From Tunturiibacter gelidiferens (GTDB lineage: Bacteria; Acidobacteriota; Terriglobia; Terriglobales; Acidobacteriaceae): a stretch of DNA of 64,000 bases. A program made the position numbers and the translations under genes. The stretch spans positions 124,001-188,000 of the forward strand of contig NZ_JACHEB010000008.1 of the NCBI RefSeq assembly GCF_014201335.1, given 5' to 3'. Shown here piece by piece: positions 26,786-35,451 of the stretch (positions are counted from its first letter, which is position 1; every line of letters begins with the position of its first letter). Under the pieces are notes generated by a model. The model made no database searches, was not told where the DNA came from, and saw only the letters and a list, made by a program, of their open reading frames with translations.

Positions 26786-26954
26786 GTTGCTGATTCCGCC
26801 TCATTTATGCCATTACAGGCTCCTCACAAAGACGAGATTATACTAGCCGACCATGCTTAGAGTCTGGGGAGCGACGCCGCGAGTTCTCGTCGGCTTTTGG
26901 CAGAAATGTGCTTCGCCCTTCTTCGGTTGGCATGCAAAAACATCTGCAGAGACT

Positions 26955-27275
26955 TAATCCAAGAGCTTGACAGCAACTTCGTAACCCTTTGATTCGCTTC
27001 CTCTGCGTCGAAACTCCGGCGATTGCGCGTTGGAAAATTGCGACCATATTCGGAGATTCCAACAAATATGAGAAGTGTTACGCAAGTGAATCAGCGGCGC
27101 TTCGCGTTGAAAGCCCGCCGCGACCTCCAGATGCTCTCGGGCAAGTGCTCAAGCGACAGCCGGCCAAGCTGCATCGGTGCCCCCCTGTGTGGGTATGGAT
27201 TCGGCTGCTAGCCATGGAGACTGCTCAGGGGAGCCATTCGAAGGAGAGCAAAAAGCCTTGGATATCGATTCGACG
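26955..27275 (-). pseudogene. Decayed copy of the HprK-like kinase gene (3' portion)
   Basis: On the + strand this stretch aligns over about 300 bases with the 3' part of the intact gene at 23866-24240. Shared segments include the bases around 27040-27085 (GACCATATTCGGAGATTCCAA, compare 23975-24000), CCCCTGTGTGGG and GACTGCTCAGGGGAGCCATT. The encoded LESPNMVAIFQ corresponds to the intact ESPNMVAAFQ. Frameshifts and stops break the frame, and the P-loop part is absent. It is a remnant of a paralogous or duplicated module. Confidence 0.8.
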
Positions 27276-27581
27276 CAGGGCTCCGGTTTCAACGGTGCGA
27301 ACTATGGATCGGGGCTGCCCTTTAAATATGAAGGGATGAAGCGGACGTTCTAGCTCAAATGGTCCGGCTGGGATAACCGCCTCAATTTTCTGCGTGGACG
27401 AATCCTTCCCGCTAGGTCAACTCCCTCCTCTACATGGGCGAAAAGATCAACATGCACCTTCAGGTCGATGGAAACACTTGAACAACCGTCTAAATGTGAT
27501 CGACTTGGTGGTCTCTTCTCGGGCAACGCCATCGGTCCAGCTTGCAGCTTTGCGGTGCGGTTGAACACGAGCTTCCGGTAG
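27276..27581 (+). pseudogene. Decayed C-terminal fragment of an Oar-like TonB-dependent receptor
   Basis: Read across two or three frameshifts, the + strand gives the pieces ANYGSGLPFKYEGMK, RLNFLRGRI, LYMGEKINMHLQVDGN, LNNRLNVID, GGLFSGNAIGPACSF and a barrel-end-like VRLNTSFR before a TAG at 27579-27581. This is the characteristic end of acidobacterial TonB receptors. One frame break is a missing base between ATCGAC and GGTGGTCTC. No upstream barrel or plug sequence is left. Confidence 0.75.
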
Positions 27582-27612
27582 GTAGCCTTCCTTGGCAGGG
27601 GGGCTAGGTTGC

Positions 27613-28838
27613 TCAACTCCGTACCGTGAGCAAGTCCTCGTCGTGTTGCAAGACCGTTTCTACGATGTGCTTCGCAATTGCAAGCGAAGCTGTAGCAGCA
27701 GGAGAGGGGACATTGCAGACATGCACGACGCCTTTGGTGTAAGCGAAGTGAAAATCATCAATCAACTTGCCATTGATTCCCAGCGCCTGAACTCGCACAC
27801 CTGATCCACCGGGGACCAAGTCATCAGCGGTGATCTCCGGTACGAGACGCTGTAAAGATCGAACAAACGCGGCTTTATTCAATGAGCGGTAGTACTCGTC
27901 CACGGACACGTTCCAGTACTTCGCAGCCATAACCCAAAAACCTGGAAAGGTCGCGTACTCCCAAACGTCGCCTGCACTAAAAGAATTCTTTGCGTAACCC
28001 TCACGTTCAACGCCAGCACGGCGTTCGGGCCCGCTTCGACTCCACCGGATATGCGCTTGGTGAAATGCACACCGAGGAAAGGAAATCGTGGGTCGGGAAC
28101 CGGGTATAGCAGACTACGAACATAGTGGTGCTTACCCGGAACTAGCTCATAGTACTCCCCACGAAAAGGAACGATCGTCAGATCGAGTTTGGCATTTGCC
28201 ATGTGGCTGACGCGGTCACTCTGCAGACCCGCGCAATTGATAACTAACCGCGCCTCAATCGGTCCCCGAGTCGTTTCGACTACTGTATCGCTGCCCGAGG
28301 GCCGTAATGCGATTACTTCACGCGAAACATGAATTGCGCCGCCGCCACGCACTATGAGTTCGGCGTACTTCCTCGCGACAGTCCTATAGTCGATAACGCC
28401 GGTTCCAGGCACCTGTATGCCCCGGATGCCTGAAGCATGCGGCTCAAGCTCACGGATCTCGTCCCCGGTAAGCATCCGTACGCCCTTCAGACCATTGGCG
28501 ATCCCGCGACGATAAAGCTCATTGAGTTGTGCGCTTTCATTGTGTGAAGTAGCAACGATGACCTTGCCGCAAATCTCGTAGGGGATGGCGTGCTCTTCAC
28601 AAAAGCGCAATAAGGCGTTTACGCCCTCAGTACAGAGTCTTGCCTTTAGGCTACCGGGTTTATAGTAAATTCCTGAATGAATGACGCCGCTATTATGACC
28701 CGTCTGGTGAGCAGCAACTTCAGATTCCTTCTCAAGCACGGCGAGAGACACACCCGGAAACCGACCTAGGATCTCAAGGCCTGTAGCCAAGCCGACAATT
28801 CCGCCACCGATGATTGCTACATTGACTCGAGAAGGCAT
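27613..28838 (-). pseudogene. lhgO: Frameshifted L-2-hydroxyglutarate oxidase
   Basis: The two frames together give one full-length FAD oxidase of about 409 residues. The first part (28838 to about 28010) starts at an ATG with the dinucleotide motif NVAIIGGGIVGLATG and the LhgO hallmarks QTGHNSGVIHSGIYYKPGS and GVHFTKRISGG. After AVLALN, the reading shifts by one base to REGYAKNSFSAGDVWEYATFPGFWVMAAKYW and continues to the C-terminus (VPSPAATASLAIAKHIVE) ending at 27613. One missing base near 28008-28012 explains the break. The enzyme would oxidise L-2-hydroxyglutarate to 2-oxoglutarate. Either a recent pseudogene or a sequencing error; the decayed neighbours favour the first. Confidence 0.85.
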
Positions 28839-28984
28839 TCTGTATTGGCTGCTTGAAGATGCCTCTGCGCAGTGCGCGAAAGGCCCCGGAGACTCCGCTC
28901 CAAAAGTGCAATATCCAAGTACAGCCTAAGCATCAAGCATCGACGGGTCAACCGATTAATGCATGGCTGCTATCGTAGCAATGA

Positions 28985-29195
28985 CTTTTCGACCCCGGGA
29001 TTTAACTCGAGTACACGCCGCTTATGCCAGGTTTGATATCGCTCGTATTCATACGGGAGCGGAGGCCGCGGCCCAACCAGTGACATAGCATATTCTCAAA
29101 CTGGCGCAACTCATCAACGCTCATCTTGCATAAGAATCAACCGAGAGGAGTCACCCTAGGATCGCTGGTGAGTTTATGAACCCCATCTTACGCTG
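28985..29195 (-). pseudogene. Fragment of a polysaccharide-initiating sugar transferase
   Basis: On the minus strand, with frameshifts, the pieces INSPAILG, SVDELRQFEN, MSLVGPRPPLPYEYERYQ and TWHKRRVLELNPG can be read. They match residues of the intact sugar transferase at 62127-63272 (SLDELPQFF, MSLVGPRPPLPYEFERYQ, TWHKRRVLELKPG) almost exactly. Everything N-terminal and the final 50 residues are gone. Confidence 0.85.
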
Positions 29196-29199
29196 TGTA

Positions 29200-29395
29200 G
29201 ATAATCCCTCGAGGCCCTCCAGCAAGCAAATCGTATCCTGACACGTTCGTTTACTTCGAGGAACGAAACGAATCGATCGTGGCGCGGTTCTCACGCAGTG
29301 CTGGACCGCCTCGATCTCTGTTCTGCGTACAACCGAGTTGTACCAGGGAAACTCATCTAACAATATGTCCTCGCCTCCTCTCAAGATCAAGAGCA
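29200..29395 (-). pseudogene. Fragment of an UpxY/NusG-like antiterminator gene
   Basis: The minus-strand pieces TEIEAVQHCVR and LLEGLEGL correspond to EEIQAIRQVIR and PLEGVEGLLL of the intact UpxY-like protein at 30867. The nucleotide stretch GAGGCCCTCCAGCAAGC also resembles GCAGGCCCTCTAGCAAAC of the KOW-only gene at 63392. It directly precedes the sugar-transferase fragment, the same order as at 62-63.6 kb. Confidence 0.6.
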
Positions 29396-30866
29396 AATAG
29401 ATGGCCAATGTCCGAAAGCGTTTCTGAGGTTGATCGAGAAGCCGCGGCCCAATGGGCCATGTACACCGTATAAGTCTGCAATTATTTGCGAAGCTTTGCA
29501 ATTCTTTGTGCCATGGAGTCATGATCGCGTCCTTCAACGATCCATCTGAACCTGCCAGCTCCCTATTCAACGATAGTGCTGAGAACTCTCGATGTAAGAC
29601 AGATCCCACCCGGATCATCGTTCAGCGCCGATGCGATGTGCCTGCACTGACATGGAACGAGAACATCTCGGGGGGCGGTGCAAGTAATTTGCATTACGTC
29701 GCAAATCTTTAGCAATGTGTCGAGATGTCTAGTCCCAAGAAGAGCTAGCGGAGCTTTGTTGGGGGAGCGTTTTCAGGTCGGCTGTTCTAGAGACTTGTGG
29801 GGGCATTTGTACATCGAGGATCACTGGACAGAGCGTCTGCGGACAGTCGGTCTCACACTTACCGGCTATGGGACTAGTTCCCGCGGTCGGTCCCAATATT
29901 TCGAACCACGTTAGGAAGCTATTGCATCGCTGGTTTTTCCAGTCGGCCTTAGTGAATAGCGAAGCCATTTCTGAACGGTTACATCGCCTAACGCCGCACT
30001 GACAGGGCTGCGTATCTCCTTATGGATCAGCAGTTGCAGTATTGGAACAGTCGAAGAGATGTCAAGCTCGATATCGCGTGATTGCGCCTCTAGAGCTAGC
30101 TCCAAAGCCTATGCGTCCATGAGTACTATGATTGCCAGACCTACTTCAAAGTCTTCTCCCTTGGTCGATTTGTACGAATGACTTGATCTTTTGGAGGCGC
30201 ACATTGGATTGCGGAAATAACATGGAACAAGCGGAAGTCACTCACCGATCAGGCTGTCGAGAAGAATGCGATTCGATGCATCACGAGCAACGAGCAACTA
30301 GTCTCTCAAGTGAACGGCACCAATGCCGTATTGCTTTAGGCACTCGACGTGCTCTTGTGATGTATGGGATTAACAGGATTGTCTAAATAGCTCTCTAATT
30401 GATCTTCTGAAGATGTATCAACGACCTCCAATTCAAGTGTCAGATGGCATTCAAATTGCTTATATGGAAGAAGTCAACATAACCAGAGTGATACCTGTGC
30501 TGGGTTTGAACCCGCAGTGTGAAATCGACTGGATGCAATGTTGATAGCTTCGAATTGCTCAGATTTTCTACAGTGGCTGCCTGTAAGCCACAATCGCGAA
30601 GTGTTGCTAGAAACATTCCATGCCCTGAGGTTCGGTATCAGAATGTCCCCAGCAAGCGATGGTTTTGTTGATAACTACATCTCGATCAACATGATCGTGG
30701 TGTGACGGGTTTTTAGAAACAAAGATGGACGCGGCGCCAGAGAGAATCGGGCAAACCGCTTCGATCCAAATGGAAAAAGAAGGGGCTGTAGCCCACAGGG
30801 CGAAGCTACACCTTTCCGATCGTCAAGATGAGATGCAATTCGCATGGGGAAGGAAAGCGGAGGAAA
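29396..30866. other. Gene-poor stretch upstream of polysaccharide cluster
   Basis: About 1.5 kb with only short, unrelated open frames on both strands and no recognisable protein, RNA or repeat. Base composition is lower in GC than the left part of the window. It presumably contains decayed DNA and, near its right end, the promoter of the antiterminator gene. Confidence 0.6.
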
Positions 30867-31481
30867 ATGTCGACTTCATCGAGTGGGAATCTGAGCAGCG
30901 TGCAAGACACAGCGTGGTGCGCGCTATATACGCGTCATCAACACGAGAAGTCGGTAGCGTGGGGGTTGACGACCAAGGGATTCGAGACACTTGTGCCGCT
31001 CTATGATTCGATGCGGCGTTGGAAGGATCGAAAGAAGTTAGTTTCACTGCCGCTCTTCCCTTGCTACGTATTCGTTCGGGGGGCGCTCACTCGTCGATTG
31101 CAAGCCGTGACGACCCCCGGGGTTCATATGATTGTGTGCACCGGGGAGCACGTCGCGGTCATTCCTGAAGAGGAAATTCAGGCAATTCGGCAGGTCATTC
31201 GTGGACCGTATCGGGTAGAGCCGCACCCGTTTTTGAAATGCGGCGTTCGGGTTCGAGTCAAGCGAGGACCGCTCGAAGGAGTCGAGGGGCTCCTGCTTCG
31301 GAAGAAGAATCTCTGTCGTTTGGTTCTATCTGTCGATATGATGGCGCAGTCGATCGCAGTGGAAATTGACGCATCGGAGGTGGAGCCTATGACAGCGCTC
31401 GGGGAAGCAGCCGTCTACAGAGCTGTGGCGGCCGTCTCTCATGCAGATGTTCGGGCTTGGTCTGTATCCGGGCCTTTGTGA
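30867..31481 (+). CDS. UpxY/RfaH-like NusG-family transcription antiterminator
   Basis: 204 residues from the ATG at 30867, with GGAGG a few bases upstream; thirteen more codons are open before it. The NGN domain (about residues 12-105) starts with TAWCALYTRHQHEKSV and contains LPLFPCYVFV. A KOW domain follows (FLKCGVRVRVKRGPLEGVEGLLLRKK, about 122-150). Members of this specialised NusG group, such as UpxY and LoaP, are encoded at the head of polysaccharide or antibiotic operons and help RNA polymerase read through the long operon. Its position directly before the + strand cluster fits that role. A decayed copy lies at 29200-29395 and a KOW-only relative at 63392. Confidence 0.9.
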   Translation: MSTSSSGNLSSVQDTAWCALYTRHQHEKSVAWGLTTKGFETLVPLYDSMRRWKDRKKLVSLPLFPCYVFVRGALTRRLQAVTTPGVHMIVCTGEHVAVIPEEEIQAIRQVIRGPYRVEPHPFLKCGVRVRVKRGPLEGVEGLLLRKKNLCRLVLSVDMMAQSIAVEIDASEVEPMTALGEAAVYRAVAAVSHADVRAWSVSGPL

Positions 31482-31742
31482 ATACCTCCCAGGATGAATT
31501 GCTCCGTCGTAAAGAGTGTCTAACGTCTTGAAGGCCCAGGGACCGGGATCTCGTCCCGCAGTCCACCCCGAATCGCAGTCTGGTGGGACTGAAACAGCGG
31601 CAGCCCCGCGAAATTTACAAATCGTTCGCCGGTAAATTGACTGTCCACCTACAGCATCTACAAGCGTTGCAACGCCCGGTCTCAGAACTCTGAATGCAAA
31701 ACATCACGCGCGGCCCTCTGGGGCGAGGGGACGTATCAGTTC

Positions 31743-33314
31743 ATGCAAGCAAGCTTTTCTAGCGCTGAACCGTCGAATACGGCAGTAGAACGCCGACCTG
31801 ACGAAGCTGCCAAAGGTGAGCGGAATACTTACCGCCAAATTCTCAAATCCTCGGCGCTCGTCGGCGGCTCCCAGGTGCTGAACATTGCAATTGGAATTGT
31901 TCGGACGAAGGCAATGGCAATTTTACTGGGTCCATCCGGCTTCGGATTATTCGCGCTTTACGGATCGATCTCCGATCTTACGCAGAGCATTGCTGGGATG
32001 GGAGTGAATAGCAGTGGCGTGCGGCAGATTGCTGAAGCAGCAGGTTCCGCGAACGAGGAATTGATCGCGCGCACGGCTACGACGTTGCGGAGGACCTCGA
32101 TACTGCTGGGAATCCTCGGCGCCGGGTTTCTTCTTATCTTCGCCAGACAAGTCTCGATTTTGACGTTTGGAAACGACCGGCATGGAATGGCGATCTCGCT
32201 CTTGTCGGTAGCGGTATTTTTGCGACTGGTGTCGGCCGGCCAGGGCGCCTTGATTCAAGGCATGCGGCGCATCTCCGATCTGGTCAAGATGAGCGTGTTA
32301 GGAGCGCTATTTGGAACATTGATCGGCATCCCGGTCGTGTATCTCTTCCGAGAGCGAGGCGTTGTACCGTCGCTTGTGGGTGTTGCCGCGATGACCTTCG
32401 TCACCTCCTATTTTTACAGTAGGAAGATACACATCCGAAGGGTCTCCATTACGGTTTTTCAGGTTGGCCAGGAGGTTGCGCCGCTGTTGAAGTTGGGTTT
32501 CGCGTTCATGGTAACTGGCCTGATGACAATGGGAAGCGCCTACCTAGTGCGAATCGTTGTTCTGCGTCAACTTGGCCTTGAGGCAATGGGACTGTACCAA
32601 TCCGCATGGACCCTTGGGGGACTCTACGTTTCCTTCATCTTGCAGGCCATGGGGGCGGATTTCTATCCACGGCTAACCGCGTGTGCGGACGACGACGACG
32701 CATGTAACCGCATCGTCAACGAGCAGGCGCGAGTCGGTTTGCTTCTCGCTGGGCCTGGCGCTATCTTGACATTGACATTAGCACCAATCGTGATCTCGCT
32801 GTTTTACAGCGCCAAGTTTCATCCGGCGGTTGGAATTCTACGCTGGATATGTCTGGGAACAATCATCCAAGTGATTACCTGGCCGATAGGTTTCATTAGC
32901 CTGGCGAAGTGTCGGTCAAGTGTCTTCTTCTGGAGCGATTTCGCCTGGGCCGTCGTGTACCTCGGTCTCGCGTGGATATGTGTCAGGTGGTTCGGTTTGA
33001 ACGGGACAGGTATTGCATTCTTTGGGTCATACATGTTCCATGCGCTAATCGCTTACCCAATAGCGCGCCGCCTTAGCGGGTTTCGGTGGTCCCGTGAGAA
33101 CATGATGGCCGGCCTCATCCTGCTTTCATTGATTGCTGTCGTATTTGGCGGGTTCTTCGTCTTGCCATTCTATTGGGCTGTATGCTTGGGAGCGCTGGCG
33201 ACAGTTCTGAGCGGGGCCTATTCCGTGAGGATATTATTGATGCTCATTTCGTCAGACCGGATTCCGCCCCATTTGCAACGTTTTGTACACCGATCCAATT
33301 CCGCTGCCGCATGA
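31743..33314 (+). CDS. wzx: O-antigen/polysaccharide flippase (Wzx, PST family)
   Basis: 523 residues, ATG start with only a weak ribosome-binding site. After about 30 hydrophilic residues, 12-14 membrane helices follow, beginning SALVGGSQVLNIAIGIVRTKAMAILLGPSGFGLFALYGS, which is typical of O-antigen translocases. These proteins flip undecaprenyl-linked repeat units across the inner membrane. Together with the Wzy-like polymerase at 47098 and the initiating transferase at 62127, it indicates a Wzx/Wzy-dependent pathway. The glycosyltransferase gene starts 14 bases downstream, supporting an operon. Confidence 0.92.
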   Translation: MQASFSSAEPSNTAVERRPDEAAKGERNTYRQILKSSALVGGSQVLNIAIGIVRTKAMAILLGPSGFGLFALYGSISDLTQSIAGMGVNSSGVRQIAEAAGSANEELIARTATTLRRTSILLGILGAGFLLIFARQVSILTFGNDRHGMAISLLSVAVFLRLVSAGQGALIQGMRRISDLVKMSVLGALFGTLIGIPVVYLFRERGVVPSLVGVAAMTFVTSYFYSRKIHIRRVSITVFQVGQEVAPLLKLGFAFMVTGLMTMGSAYLVRIVVLRQLGLEAMGLYQSAWTLGGLYVSFILQAMGADFYPRLTACADDDDACNRIVNEQARVGLLLAGPGAILTLTLAPIVISLFYSAKFHPAVGILRWICLGTIIQVITWPIGFISLAKCRSSVFFWSDFAWAVVYLGLAWICVRWFGLNGTGIAFFGSYMFHALIAYPIARRLSGFRWSRENMMAGLILLSLIAVVFGGFFVLPFYWAVCLGALATVLSGAYSVRILLMLISSDRIPPHLQRFVHRSNSAAA

Positions 33315-33328
33315 CTTCGTAGGAGAAC

Positions 33329-34342
33329 GTGAATCTCCAATCCAAGATGACTTCTGTTGATGTAATCGTGCCGTGCTATCGTTACGGCCATTTCCTGCGC
33401 GAATGCGTGCAGAGCGTTCTCAACCAGGCTGGGCCGGACGTTCGTGTTCTGATCATCGACGACGCCTCGCCAGACAACACAGCTGAAGTGGCCGCCGATC
33501 TTGTCCAAAGTGATTCCAGAGTCAGCTTTCGGCGACATCGTATCAACAAAGGGCACATTGCGACTTATAACGAAGGAATTGACTGGGCTTCTGCGGATTA
33601 CATGTTGCTTCTTTCCGCAGACGACTACTTATTGCCTGGTGCCCTCAGACGTGCAGCGGATCTGATGGATGCACATCCCGAGGTGGGGTTTACGTTTGGT
33701 AAGGGCTTTGAACTTCATGAGAACGGTACAATCACCGATGTCACGGCCATCGAACCTGCTTTTAACCAAACGGGTTGGCGCATTATCCGCGGGCTAGAGT
33801 TCATTGAGTTCAGCGGATCCAAGAACATTGTTTGCACGCCCACGGCTGTGGTGCGAACGGAACTACAGAAACTGCTCGGAGGTTATCGGTTCGAATTGCC
33901 CCATGCTGGTGATATGGAGATGTGGCTCCGGTTCGCAGCACATGCTTCGGTCGGTATCTTCGATTCGTGCCAGGCGGTTTACCGTCGCCATTCCTCGAAT
34001 ATGTCACTGGCATATATGGCGCATGGTTGGTTGCCCGATGTTCAACAGCGGAAGGCTGCTCTCGAGTGCTTTTTCGAGATGTGCGCCGGTACGCTACCCG
34101 ACACACTACGACTCCGTCACAAGATGTTCCGTTCAGTTGCGGGCGTGTCAATTGGATTCGCCAGCACTGCGTTTAACGACGGTGAAATGGTATTGTCGGA
34201 GCAGCTTTCAGACTTTGCGCTAGGCGTATGCCCGGATATTAGAAGATCATTGCCCTGGATAAAACTCGCCTGCAAACGGCATTTGGGTTTCAGAGCGTGG
34301 CAGATTCTTAGCGCGCTATACCGGCGGACCGATGCGCGTTGA
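33329..34342 (+). CDS. Glycosyltransferase family 2
   Basis: 337 residues from a GTG close behind AGGAGA; an ATG at 33347 is an alternative. The GT-A fold begins with VDVIVPCYRYGHFLRECVQSVLNQ, followed by VLIIDDASPDNTAEV and the metal-binding LLLSADDYLLPGAL. An EMWLRFAAHA segment near residue 195 corresponds to the acceptor-side ExW-type motif. It would transfer one sugar from a nucleotide donor during repeat-unit assembly at the cytoplasmic face. Donor and acceptor cannot be read from sequence. It lies between the flippase and a second GT2 gene, 12 bases apart. Confidence 0.92.
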   Translation: MNLQSKMTSVDVIVPCYRYGHFLRECVQSVLNQAGPDVRVLIIDDASPDNTAEVAADLVQSDSRVSFRRHRINKGHIATYNEGIDWASADYMLLLSADDYLLPGALRRAADLMDAHPEVGFTFGKGFELHENGTITDVTAIEPAFNQTGWRIIRGLEFIEFSGSKNIVCTPTAVVRTELQKLLGGYRFELPHAGDMEMWLRFAAHASVGIFDSCQAVYRRHSSNMSLAYMAHGWLPDVQQRKAALECFFEMCAGTLPDTLRLRHKMFRSVAGVSIGFASTAFNDGEMVLSEQLSDFALGVCPDIRRSLPWIKLACKRHLGFRAWQILSALYRRTDAR

Positions 34343-34354
34343 AATAGCGCGGGA

Positions 34355-35446
34355 ATGGATGGCTTACCTGTCGTGTCTGACCCTATAGTCTCTGTTGTGA
34401 TGAGCGTTTGCAACGGCGAGCGCTTTCTGAATGAAGCCGTGGACAGCATTCTCGGTCAAACGTTTCGGGACTTTGAGTTCATTGTCATCGACGATGGTTC
34501 AATCGATCGGTCGGGCGCAATCCTTGACTGTTACAAAGAAAAGGATCTGCGAATGCGCATTTATCACCAGGAGAACAGAGGGCTGGTTCGTTCTCTCAAT
34601 CGCGGCTGCGCATTCGCCCGTGGTAAATACATCGCGAGAATGGATGCAGATGATATAGCGGTGAGAGATCGTCTGCTGTGGCAGGTCGAATTTATGGAGA
34701 CTCACCCTGAAATCGTGGTCTTGGGCGGCGCGGTTGAGTTTATTGACGAAGTAGGGAGGGTCTTCGCGCTCGCACGCCATCCAACTCAAAATCAAGAAAT
34801 CCAGCGAGCTCTACTCAATGCCAGCGTATTCTGGCACCCTTCTGTGCTTCTTCGAAAATCAACGTTCGTTTGGGCGGGGGGATACAGAAGCATTGTGGAT
34901 GCTGAAGACTACGATCTATGGTTGCGGATCGCAGATCGGTTCGAACTCGCGAATTTAACTTCCGTAGTGCTGCGTTACAGAATTCATCCTAACCAAGTAT
35001 CGGTGGCGCGGTGTAAGAGCCAAGCTCTTGGCTCCGCCGCATCGCGAGCGGCTGCATTGGCAAGGCGAAGTGGCGCCACGGATCCTTTGGACTTAGTCGG
35101 GGAAATTACACCGGCGCTGCTCGCGAAACTTGGAGTCAGTGATGCGGATCAGCAGACCACTCTAGCAAGGGGATGTCTATCTTGTCTCCGCAACATGTGC
35201 CGCATTCGTAAATACACGCTTGCGACGAATGTGCTTGAAGATTTTCTTTCCACCGATTTCAGAGAGGCAGACAACTGGGTAATTGCCGAATTCTACCTGT
35301 GGGCTGCGCGGCTATATTGGCATCAGAGGAAGTTCGCAAGAAGCATTTCAAGCGCAAGTCGCGCGCTCGTCAAGCGGCCGATTATTTTAGGGCGTCCTAT
35401 TAAGCTATTAGTTGCCAGGTTCAGGCCGGTCTTGGTTGGACGATAG
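34355..35446 (+). CDS. Glycosyltransferase family 2
   Basis: 363 residues, ATG start. The GT-A core is DPIVSVVMSVCNGERFLNEAVDSILGQTFRDFEFIVIDDGS in outline, with metal-binding ARMDADDIA (about residues 93-101) and EDYDLWLRIADR (about 183-194). The C-terminal 130 residues are helical, possibly a membrane-associating region. Its stop overlaps the GTG of the next frame, so translation is probably coupled. It belongs to the same repeat-unit assembly set; specificity is unknown. Confidence 0.92.
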   Translation: MDGLPVVSDPIVSVVMSVCNGERFLNEAVDSILGQTFRDFEFIVIDDGSIDRSGAILDCYKEKDLRMRIYHQENRGLVRSLNRGCAFARGKYIARMDADDIAVRDRLLWQVEFMETHPEIVVLGGAVEFIDEVGRVFALARHPTQNQEIQRALLNASVFWHPSVLLRKSTFVWAGGYRSIVDAEDYDLWLRIADRFELANLTSVVLRYRIHPNQVSVARCKSQALGSAASRAAALARRSGATDPLDLVGEITPALLAKLGVSDADQQTTLARGCLSCLRNMCRIRKYTLATNVLEDFLSTDFREADNWVIAEFYLWAARLYWHQRKFARSISSASRALVKRPIILGRPIKLLVARFRPVLVGR

Positions 35447-35451
35447 TGTCA

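Noticed and set aside
30495..30520. A tRNA T-arm-like sequence around GGGTTTGAACCC
   Set aside because: The stem is only partial and no acceptor, anticodon arm or CCA is found around it.
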